From Meghimatium bilineatum (taxonomy: Eukaryota > Mollusca > Gastropoda > Stylommatophora > Philomycidae), in NCBI GenBank assembly GCA_034231615.1, contig CM067311.1:17087643-17151642 (forward strand): 64,000 nucleotides of DNA. Direction: 5' to 3'. A program made the translations under genes and the position numbers. The notes under the pieces are model-generated. The model was not told where the DNA came from, made no database searches, and saw only the letters and a program-made list of their open reading frames with translations. This document shows positions 33,441 to 43,241 of the stretch, piece by piece (within the stretch, counting starts at the first letter, position 1; each line of letters begins with the position of its first letter).

Positions 33441-34691
33441 TCTTTTTCTTCCTCTGCATTTGCTCTCTTATAACCACAACGAATATATTGTGTGATTTCC
33501 GCCTGGGAGCGTGAAGTACGTTGTGCTACAAGTTCCACAGTTGGACTGTTTTTTTTCACCTCGGTTGGCTCATTTTGTGGTCTGGACGTCCGAGGCCTAG
33601 CACATCTGTTTTTGTTATGCCTTTAATTCGAGTAGTAGGCTTCCCTACCCAGAGACAGCCTGCCTATCTGTCTACAGGCGAGCGGGTGTGTAACGACTCT
33701 TTGCCGAGACGATTGTCATTCATATCTATCTTGCACGAGGTGTTTAAACCATCAGTGAACTTGCCTCATGTAATTAGGCGCTATGTGCCTGTGCCCATCA
33801 GTTACTGAACCTTTTCTCCTCCCCAAGCCTGGTTCCGGTGAAGGAAGAACGTTCTTAGCCGAGGTGTCGTACACATTAGATCCTGAACCCCTCGTCCAAG
33901 TCATGTCTCACCACGCGTTTGGGAGCTTGCTCTCGAGTTAAACAACCGTGTCCCATTTGTGCCTGAACCCATCGGTACTCAGCCCTTTCTCTCTGCGAGC
34001 ATGTTTCCGGTATAGGAAAGCTCGACAACAGAGTTGAGCCAGGGCTGCCTTCATTGTCCCGTTTGTGCCTGAGCCCATCGGGTACGGGAACCCTTTCTCT
34101 CTGCGAGCATGTTTTCGGTATAGGAAAGCTCGACATTAGAGTTGGGTGAGGTCTTCTTTCCTTGCTGGGTGCTCACGATTGGGTCTGGGTCTCTGCTCGT
34201 AAGGAACACAGGTACCTAGAAGCTTGTCTAGAGCTAACAGAGCTTTCGGTTCCTATTTCCTTGGAACGTTTTTGATTTCTGTTTGCAGTTGGCGCTGCCC
34301 TCTGGCGCTCTGTGCTGCCCTTTCATTGTACTCAGTATGAAATCTATTTGTCTTTCGCCATGCATCTACCTTTTCATGAATTTTTCATTGGCCGCCCCTC
34401 CAATGATCGGACTGGACTGATCAGCGTCACTGTGTGTCGACATTGCCACTGCATGTGTTGGTGCTGGTGGTGTCGGAGATATTGTCTGTCTCTTATGCAG
34501 TCAAATCTCTTTCCATCTGCTACCTCCACATTCACGGACATGATCCCCAAATGATTTAGCCAGAATCAGCACGTGCCGCTGTGTTTCTGTTTCCAGGGTG
34601 CACCGCGAGGAGGTACATTTGATTCTTGGTTATCTGCTAACCCTGGGTCCATCGAGAGCTGAGCGTTTCCTTTGCACCCCAGAGGAAAGTC
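33432..34691 (-). mobile_element. family-C retroposon, copy 3 with target duplication
   Basis: Element 33443-34680 (1238 bp) flanked by the perfect 11-bp duplication AGAGGAAAGTC, inserted in a 47-bp minisatellite. Two tandem internal units with the complement of CCTATACCG. Confidence 0.88.
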
Positions 34692-34808
34692 TAAACGACT
34701 ATACTAGGGCAAAGTATAATAGTCATTGTTCTTGAATTCACAAGAAAAGAGGAAAAGAGCAACACTATGACATACATGGAGGAAATAATGAGATAGAAAT
34801 ACACAAAT

Positions 34809-35150
34809 GCCCACATGTTGTCAAAACCTGAAAGGGGAGCAAAGAATAGCAACATTGTTTACCTTCCATGCATGTCAGAAGGGGTGCCTAAAGAGGTTTT
34901 GGATTTGAGCAGGCTTTCCCATCTCATATAGGGTCACAGTGAACCAGAAGCCATGTTGAAGTTGGATATATCACGTCAAAAGGCACAGGTATCACAGCAA
35001 AGCTGTAAACCATGACACAAAGCATTCTGTTCTAAAGACTACATCCTGGTTTACTGCAGGAGTTCGAGAACAAACGCAGAAGATATCTTGTAGGACCATA
35101 GTCCTGCTATAATATAGAACCAGCGGGAGTTTAAGAATAAAATAACAGAG
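34809..35150 (+). mobile_element. family-A SINE followed by family-B 3' fragment
   Basis: Near-complete family-A copy to 35083 ending GAACAAACGCAGAAG, then about 65 bp of family-B 3' half. Confidence 0.65.
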
Positions 35151-35221
35151 GCACACACACACATGCACATAAATAAATATGTACATTTGTCTTGGTTATC
35201 TTATCAACCTATATTTTACTT

Positions 35222-35350
35222 TCATTCTCAAACTCCCATAGGTTATCTCTTGTAGTAGGAAGTTCCTACTAGATTTCCAGCAGGACGAAGTCTAGAGAAT
35301 GAAAAGCATTGTGACAGTTTTATTTGCGCCAATGACTTGATACATCCCAC
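35222..35350 (-). mobile_element. family-B SINE, diverged
   Basis: Reverse copy related to that at 30790, sharing downstream flank. Confidence 0.6.
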
Positions 35351-35671
35351 TTTGGCTTTGATAACTAATACGTTCAGTGTTATTACCACTTCTGCTGAGC
35401 TGTGGATGTCTGTAACCATGTCACTAGAAGTAGACTGGATGTACAAGAGAACTGGCTCTCACACTGGTCACCATACTCAAAGCTAACCAGTCAAGTGTGC
35501 CAGACATTTTTGCTGCAATCTGTATGGTTATCAATGTGGCCACAGATCTTAGCATCATAAGTTACAACTGGTTCATATATTTATCTCCTGAATTTATCTC
35601 TTCAACATGCCGACGAGCATATATTGTCATGTATATCCACAACTCTATCTTTAGTATCTTTATTGTTGTTT

Positions 35672-35835
35672 CGCTGAAGACGGATATGTTGGGTAATTGG
35701 TGCAAATAAAATGGCGACACAATGCATTTCCATTATCTAGACTACATCCTGCTTGAAATCTAGTATGGTCATTGTCCTGCTACAAGAGAGATCCCTCGGG
35801 AGTTTGAGAATGAACGGTGAAGAAAAAGAAGCATC
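35672..35835 (+). mobile_element. family-B SINE
   Basis: Forward full-length copy ending in a short GAA/AAA tail. Confidence 0.75.
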
Positions 35836-35999
35836 ATTGTTAACTCTATAATGCAAAACTATCTAATATTTTCTCTTGCTGTCATTCTGTTTCTCTTGCC
35901 TTCAGTTATCTACATTGTAATGATGTTCTCCAAACCTCCGTCTCATAACATGACCCAATAAAATAAATATTGCCTCTTTCTGATAAAAGAAAGTACTGG

Positions 36000-36815
36000 G
36001 TAAACAATAAGACCCTGGAAGATCTAACCTTCGCAGTTGATATTGCTCTACTGAGTTAAACACACCAAGATCTCCAAAACAAAACAGAAAGACTCACATT
36101 TTTCGCGAAACAGATAGGCCTTCAAATAAACACATATAAAAAGAAAATTATGAACTTTACCGGCCTGATAGAATCAATTAAACTAGATGATAATATAATA
36201 GACGTTTCAAATTTTGTATATTTGGGAAGCAAGATAACAGCAGACGGGGATACCAAGTCAGAAATCAAGACTCGAATCGCTCTCGCCTCCAACAAACTCT
36301 CAAACATCTGGAGATCGAAGATCGCAAGTAAACACATCAAACTGCGACTATTCAATGCAAGTGTGATTCCATCATTGACATATGGATGTGAAAGTTGGAA
36401 ATCTACCGCAATAATGGATAAGAAGATAGTTGCCTTCGAGAATAGATGCCTCAGAAAATCACAAATACTAATTGGAAAGATTTCAAATCAAACGACGTAC
36501 TAAGAGAGGAGAAAAAACAAGAATATGTGACGAACATCATCAGAAAACGTCGCTGGGCATACATCAGCCACGTAATTAGAATGAAGGAAGATAGAATTCC
36601 ACGACAAGCCTTCATGTTGATACCAGACGGGGAAAAGAAAACAGGGAAGACCAAAAACAACGCTCAGAAGAACTGGTATGAATGAATTAAAATCAACAGA
36701 CATAAATGCACAAGACCTGCAATCCTTGGCAATTGACCGACAGGCATGGAGAACTATGACATCCGCCCTATGTGCCAAACTTGGCAAAAGAGGAACTGAC
36801 TGACTGAATTTCTTA
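36000..36815 (+). pseudogene. RTE-like LINE C-terminal remnant
   Basis: Frames show FVYLGSKITADGDTKSEIKT, TYGCESWKSTAIMDKK and IIRKRRWAYISHVIRMKEDR. About 800 bp, frame-broken, no clear tail. Confidence 0.82.
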
Positions 36816-37424
36816 TATAGGGAGGCACCGACCCCTAGACCGCCTGAACGCCCGAAAATTGCTTCTGAACCCACTATCGGCAACTTTGGGAACCTATGTT
36901 CTAATTATATCTTATGTATGGTCCGTATCCATGAGACAAAATCGGCTCCTTACATAACTATACCACGCTCTTTGTTGTTAATATTTGATTCCGAGTTATT
37001 GCTTAAGAATCCTTTCGTTTTCTAGAATGCAGATTATAGTGTATCTGTTCTGTGTTCGTTATTACCTTATGTTGATCATTACCAAGTCCCTTCTCAAATC
37101 TATGTGTTCTGATACGATGTGATCATGTTATCAAGTGTCCTATTTACATTTATTCAGAATGTTTCCAGTTGACATTACTAGTCTGTTGTCATAGAGGTTA
37201 GACTAAAGCGCTATTTTAATTTCATAAAGATGCGAACTTTTATATATCCTGCAGAGGTGGTGACTGGATTACCAGAATCGCAATGGTTACAATATTTGAT
37301 GTTTCTGATATAACAAAATTAGACTAACGTCAACGGTTGAAAACAGTGTAATACCTCACTCTAGCAGGCACTTTTAACTTAACCAAACAATACAAGCTGG
37401 AGTTTAGAGACTATATATAAGTTT

Positions 37425-37552
37425 CCATTTCGGGAATTACCGAACGATTAACTCTTTATTTTCTACGTGTAATGGAGGGGTTTCCCCATAGCCTTATTTC
37501 ATACCCAGAAGACTAATTCTCGCCAATGTCTTGAGAAGTCTCCTACTTAGGA
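37425..37552 (+). repeat. family-E repeat
   Basis: Forward copy just upstream of a minisatellite whose unit resembles the family's AGGAATTACGAG start. Confidence 0.6.
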
Positions 37553-37618
37553 TTTTAAAAAAATAAAATTGTGTATTAAACGAATCGGTATTGTTTGGTT
37601 GTGTGTTTGTTTCTATTC

Positions 37619-38215
37619 CCTAGAATTACGAGCGATAAAGCATCATGTTCGTTACTGTTTCCAGGAATTAAATCGATGAAGCATCATGTTTATTATTGTT
37701 TCCATTAATTATGTGCGAGGAAGCATCAGATTTGTGTATATATTCCCAGGAATTGCGAGCGATGAAGCATCATATTTATTATTTTTTGCAGGAATTACAA
37801 GCGATGAAACATCATGTTATTGCCTGGAACTATGTGCCATGAAAAATCACGTTTGCTATTATTTTCAGGAATTATGAGCGATGAAACATCATATTTGTTG
37901 TTATTTCCAGGAACTACGAGCGATGAAACAGTCTGTGTAGTGCATGGCCGTGTGGTTAGAACGCCGTTCTCAGACCCTTGTGGTCCCGGGTTCAATTCGC
38001 GGTTGGGACAGGATTATTTCTTTCGGAGGTACAATCAAAATCCTTCTTGTACACGTCGTGGCGTCTGATATGGCACAGCGGACTTTATTTCCACAGTCCA
38101 TAGAAAGCCTCCCTGCACTCCTTCACAAGAAAACATGTAGTGACGAACGTTAAGTTTTTTTAAACAATCTGTTATTATTCCCTGGAATTATGAGCGATGA
38201 AGCATCATGTTTCCT
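37619..38215. repeat. about 45-bp minisatellite interrupted by a tRNA-SINE
   Basis: Seven or so units with AATTACGAGCGATGAAGCAT at 37619-37936 and one more at 38170-38215. Confidence 0.85.
37926..38172 (+). mobile_element. tRNA-derived SINE inside a minisatellite
   Basis: Element 37937-38161 (225 bp) with box A TGGCCGTGTGG and box B GGTTCAATTC, flanked by an 11-bp duplication AAACAGTCTGT/AAACAATCTGT with one mismatch. Confidence 0.85.
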
Positions 38216-38439
38216 ATATGAAAAGGGGTGGGGGTTTCCAAAATAACATTATCTCTTTTCCAAAAGGGATCGAACTCTCAGCAATATGCAATGCTATGAG
38301 AAGACGCTATCTACTGATCGAAGGATTATGTGTGCATGTGTAAGGTATGTTCCTCCATTGTGTATGCAGACACAGGTCATTAAACACATGCATAAGAGAT
38401 AAACATAATAAATGCTTCTGAACATTTGCAAATAAAAAT

Positions 38440-38700
38440 AAAATCTGAAATTGGTGAAAAGCAGTAAACATGCGTGGTTTGGCCACGTAATGAGGCATGA
38501 TTCCCTTTCCAAGACTATCCTGTAGGGAACAGTTGATGACGAAAGAAGAAGAGGAGGACTACAGAAGGTAAAGATTCATAATATTAAAGATTGGGCTGGA
38601 TTATGATTCTTCACGCTTAAACAAAGAACGGAGAGTAGAGAAGCATGAAGGTGATATTTTCAGAGTGGCATCCCGGTTGGGTTATGAGCTTTCATGTAAT
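38440..38700 (+). pseudogene. LINE 3' end remnant
   Basis: Frame AWFGHVMRHDSLSKTIL..GTVDDERRRGG is a LINE C-terminal block of a lineage other than those above. Confidence 0.65.
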
Positions 38701-38861
38701 GTAAAATGCAGACATTCAATTACAAGAAGCCTGAAATCACTTCGTAGTATTACTGTTGGTCACTGTGGAATGCATGGTAACTGGCTGACTTAAGTTATAG
38801 AAAATGACAGCTTTATAATAAAATAAAAATTGAGATTTCTTTTAAATATGGGTATACTTAC
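38701..38861 (-). other. intron start after ZMYM first coding exon
   Basis: Holds the GTAAGTATACCC donor region; otherwise featureless. Confidence 0.5.
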
Positions 38862-41017
38862 GGATATTTTTTCTTTGCTTGCATGAAGATCATGCTGTTG
38901 GCCTGACACTGAAGAAATTTGAATGTCCAGTCCATTTTGAGCTGTGCTCTGCTCCAAAATTTCAGATTTTAATGGAACAATTTCTCCATCATCATCAATC
39001 AGCATTACTTCTTCCTCACTGTCTTCTGCTTTGTCTGTGCTTGGCTCTTGCTTTATTCTTTCTGACAATTGTACATTTTTAAGCAGAGCTGATGAGTCAC
39101 CTGTAGGCACATTTACTGATGAGTCACCTGTAGACACATTTACTGATGAGTCACCTGTAGACACATTTACTGATGAGTCACCTGTAGGCACATTTACTGA
39201 TGAGTCATCTGTAGACACATTTACATCTGTGGCACTGTGTTCTTTTTTTATTTTTGAGATTTCCATGTCTAGACAATTTTCATCAACGTTGCGGCAGCCA
39301 GTACCAGCACTTTTTGTAAGAGATAGGTCACTGCTAATGCAGCCATTACTGCTTTCTGTAACTCCTTTACAACTGTTAACTTTCTCTGTAACTCCCTTAC
39401 GACTGTTAACATTCTCTGTAGATGCAATAGATGTAGTAGTTTTTTCCATTTCTAAATTACGCCCACTTGTCAATTTCGGCTCATCAAGAGACTGGAGACT
39501 TGTAAATTTATCAAGAGTTATGTTCTCCGTGATCAAACCTGAATTACTGTTTGTATTAGACTGTGGCATGCAAGTACTGGCAACATCAACAGATGAAATT
39601 TGTGGTTCTGAGTCAACTATATCTGTAGTGGTTTTTATGCTGTCATCAATTTGAATAAAATTCTTAATTCTAGAATCTATAGAAACATCTTCAACAGACG
39701 AATTCACTCTCTTGGTTATAGTATCACTGAATGATGTAATATTTACAGTAAAATCGCTTGTGCCTTCTACTGTTTTTAGTGAAGACTCTTCACCTTTTGT
39801 ACTGCAAATTTTGCTGTCACCAGTTTCTGATTCTTGAACTTCATCACCCACATCAATGTCCATATCATTATTTACACTACAAATATTTTTATGAACAGGA
39901 TTACTATCAACATTCAGTTGTGACACACCTATTTTGTTGACGACATTATCAGAAACTGACACTTTAACATTCTCGACACATGTAAAGGTGTCCTCACATA
40001 AAACATGTCCATCATGATCTTGGATCTCAGCATGTGGTTGTTCAAGCAAATTTCCTGAACATTTCTCAGCATTGACTTTCTCTTTCAACAATTCATCAAT
40101 GTCCTCAACATTACAACTACCTGATTCTGACACAATGTTACCTGCGACTGTTTTTGCTGATTTGTATTCAGCAAATTCTACAGATTCTTCATTCACACTA
40201 CAATCATGTGCAGTTTTCGTAACATGTGAGGAAACTTCATTGAGCTCAACAGTCCTATTTTCATCACTTGCTGCTGGAATATCTACACTATCTCCTAAAT
40301 TAGCTAATCGATCAACATTGTATCGATTGCTACTATACTGAGAATCCTCATCCAATAAATCAACTTCATCATCAATGCAATCTTTTGAAGCACCTTCCAA
40401 ACTAAATTCCTTATAAGAATCTGGCTGATTACTATTACAAGAGTTTGTATTTTGGTTAGTGTTATTAGACTCTGTTATGGTAGCTGCATTTACTTCTTGT
40501 TTTCTTTGACTATTTGTTTCAGCAGTTTGGAAAGTAGAATTCATGATTTCACCATGTTGTACTTCATGTGTATTTTTACTGTATTTTGAATTCTCACTTA
40601 AAGTGGTGTCAACTTCTTCGTGAGATTCAGAATTTGAAACCATCAAGTGGCTTTGCTTCTCACTATCTACAAACTCATTACCAACATTACAAGAAACTAA
40701 AGAATGGGCTTCATAATTTTGAGAGCTATCAGCATCAATTAAGTCTTCATAAGCATGACTGTTCGTATCAAGATTTTCATTTGAGCTCTTTCCTGTAGGG
40801 GCAAATTTTGACTTCACTGCTTCATTCAAAGGAGATGAGTTCGTACTATCCACCTGATCAGACTCTACTGAAGGTGTTATGTCCATTGGCACATCTGCAG
40901 AAATGCCATCATAAAGTTCCTCTACAGAAAGACTCTGAGCACGTATGCCCGATTCTGATTCCACATTGGAATTATTTTCATTTTCCATTATGGCTTCCTC
41001 ACTGTCCATCTTTGTAT
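38862..41017 (-). CDS. ZMYM2/3/4-like: ZMYM2/3/4-like protein, first coding exon (716 codons)
   Basis: Open frame from ATG at 41009-41007 to a strong GTAAGT donor just below 38862, ending in phase 0. The exon appears to start at 41017 after a pyrimidine-rich acceptor, so the 5' UTR is probably split. The product is a low-complexity Ser/Thr/Asp/Glu-rich region without globular domains, as expected for the N-terminus of ZMYM2/3/4 nuclear cofactors. Near the end are an IKQEP SUMOylation-type site (about residue 652) and a hydrophobic-acidic VMLIDDD stretch (about 668-674) resembling a SUMO-interacting motif; an IKKEH site lies further upstream. Residues about 595-640 are five near-identical 9-residue repeats (SSVNVPTGD type) from a 27-bp tandem repeat. 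Linkage to the zinc-finger exons rests on strand, order, splice phase and the SUMO motifs; transcript evidence would settle it. Confidence 0.75.
39091..39225 (-). repeat. 27-bp coding tandem repeat, 5 units
   Basis: Five in-frame 27-bp units inside the first coding exon, each encoding a 9-residue Ser-Ser-Val-Asn-Val-(Pro/Ser)-Thr-Gly-Asp block. The units differ only at a Pro/Ser codon and a few other positions, so the array looks young and probably varies in length between alleles. Confidence 0.9.
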
Positions 41018-41583
41018 CTGGATCAGAAATAAAAATAAAATAAATCTGACAATTTCAAATATATTTTGATAGTAATAAATATATATATATGTAGTTCAAA
41101 TATTTTCTGTACAATGTAATATATGTAGTAATGTCTGTTTGTATATCTAAGATAGAATGTGTACGTGGGATCTGAGTTTGACACTAAATTGTGTATATTT
41201 ACACTTTATTTATAACATCAAATTTTGCTGATCCAGAGGTCCATGGGCTCATGCACTTTGACCCAATGCCATTGTGTGATATATGCGTGTGTTTGTGAGC
41301 TGTTGTTTTGTTCCATATAATGTGTTCCATTTAACTGGCCCAGAAAAAAAATAGATTATGTATTTTTATGTTTTCTCTATAATTGGAGAATGTTACTGCT
41401 TTTCTTGCCTTAGTTACATCATGTTGCAGTGATTGACTGTGAAAGCTCTAACACGGTATGCTTGCAATTACTATATGTCCATGAAGTATTTCATTGAGTT
41501 TAGAACATACAGAACCAGACCTTAGAGACAGAACAAACGACAAGCTATATAATGTGTCTTCAGATGCTTTCAGCATTTTCTGG
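41018..41583. other. upstream of ZMYM first coding exon
   Basis: Pyrimidine-rich acceptor next to 41017; no promoter element or CpG-rich stretch could be recognised. The true first exon is probably further upstream. Confidence 0.4.
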
Positions 41584-41800
41584 AATCATCATCATCAAGT
41601 GCCGCATCTACAACTGAGGTTGGCTGCAACAGACCTCCAAATTCCCCGTCTCGTTTTAGTGTGCACTCTGCTAGACTATAACCTGTACACCTTGTGATGG
41701 TACTATCCCACTTGTAATTCTGCCTACCTCTTGCTCGCCTCCCTTCAACTTTCTGGGATAACCGGTACCTAATTTTGTACAGGATCACTTTAAAATAAAC
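41584..41800 (-). pseudogene. RTE-like LINE 3' end fragment
   Basis: RARGRQNYKWDSTITRCTGY block with (ATG)n tail complement at 41585-41597, lying between the ZMYM first coding exon and the RAG1-like exon. Confidence 0.8.
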
Positions 41801-41910
41801 ACATGCATGTAAGTGTTCCATTTCTGAAGTATTGAATCATCTAATATGTTGTTCTGTTGTTTTTTTAATATTAATTGTTGCCATTTTTATCTTTTATCTA
41901 TTAATGCATC

Positions 41911-42183
41911 TGCCCGTGGCTTGGTGGGCCCAAAAAGAGGAGCAACAAATAGCGACACTGTTACCCGACGTGCATGTTGTAACAAGCAACTAAGGAGGTT
42001 ATGGGGTGGAGTTGGCTGCCCATCCCATAATGGGTCAAAATGACCCACAAGAAGCCATGCTGAAGTTGGATTTATCAGGCTGAAAGGTGCAGATATCGCA
42101 GCAAAGCTATAAACTATTACACAGCACATTCCGTTCTCTGGTCTACATTATGCTAATCTGCATGAGTTTGAAAACAAACACAG
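41911..42183 (+). mobile_element. family-A SINE, diverged
   Basis: Full-length forward copy with scattered substitutions and small insertions. Confidence 0.75.
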
Positions 42184-42479
42184 GTGTTGTAAATGTGGAA
42201 TGTGTGCTGGTGCAGCTAAGTCATAGAAATGCAGGTGTTGCACTTATGAAAGATATCTTGTCAATATATTCAAGACAATGTCAAGCTGTAGGTATTTTTA
42301 CATTGGTATGTTATTACTATTGATGAGTTGTCTTTTTATTACTGTTATCGTCACTGGCATTAGAATATCCTCCTCTGGATCTCTAATAGCAGGAAATAAC
42401 ATTAATAAAGGAACAACTTGGACATTACCATTGACACTATTGTCAAAAAACTCATGCTTTTTATGCAGCCACAGCTCAT

Positions 42480-42840
42480 ACTTTGATGATGACTACACAC
42501 AGAACATTCTAGAACAGTTAGGTTAGGATTAAATTCCATCCAAATATGTGCACTGTTAATAGCTATCAATTTGGCTCCAGCTAAAGATTTATTATCCTGA
42601 TTGAACTTGAGTTAAAAATTTCTTGTTTTACACTTGACACACAATGTAGTTGAATGTTTTGTTTCACTGTCGTCCTTGATATGTATCCCATAAATACTAG
42701 ATATGTCACTTTGATACAAGCTACACAATAGTGGTTTCTTACGCAAATCTTTATCTTTCTTAGATAATGTTCTTAATCCACAAATTCTGCACAAATCATT
42801 CAAACATCGCATGTGTATTGTATTGCTGTGATCCATCTTC
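42480..42840 (-). pseudogene. RAG1 N-terminal-like zinc domain exon
   Basis: After an acceptor (pyrimidine run then AAAATAG, exon start 42840) an ATG at 42836 opens a 74-residue frame with C11, C16-x2-C19, C38 and C66-x2-C69. The LCRICG motif, spacing and a later TLCVKCK match the zinc-binding region N-terminal to the RAG1 catalytic core. After an in-frame TAA the same frame goes on to IWMEFNPNLTVLECSVC, which resembles RAG1's VTMEW...CDIC segment. Similar stand-alone domains were described from Aplysia as N-RAG-TP. The stop suggests a pseudogene, unless the reading frame is ended by design or by an unrecognised splice. No RAG catalytic core was seen nearby. Confidence 0.6.
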
Positions 42841-43057
42841 CTATTTTAAAATTAGAAAAAAACAATAAAATGCATTGTCACAACAGAAACATATACACCT
42901 ATTAATTAAAATATAACTATTAAATTTCTTTAACACTTGAACCTTACCGCACCGTTGTGGCTGAATAATATTGTATATAATTTACTACAGCGATATAAAC
43001 TGATAAATTATCATTACATCGAACAAGTTAGTGCATGCTATCTTCTACTACTTCTCA

Positions 43058-43200
43058 AACCCCAGGAATTGAGAGCAATTAGCTCTTACTTCCTATGTGC
43101 AGTGGGGAAGGTTTCTCCAAGCTTTCTTTCATACCCAGAGGGCTTCAGCTTCAGCGTGCAATGCCTATTGAAGGAGCCTTCTACTCAGAGGAGGTACTGC
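43058..43200 (+). repeat. family-E repeat
   Basis: Forward copy ending next to the GAA-tail LINE 3' end; class unknown. Confidence 0.6.
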
Positions 43201-43241
43201 ATGCAATCTATTTATGTAACATAACCTTTACAGATTGTTGT

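Noticed and set aside
38944-39654. 236-codon plus-strand open frame
   Set aside because: Antisense shadow of the low-complexity ZMYM first coding exon.
42278-42526. Plus-strand 82-codon hydrophobic frame
   Set aside because: Overlaps the minus-strand RAG1-like region and its downstream sequence; no signal or homology supports it.
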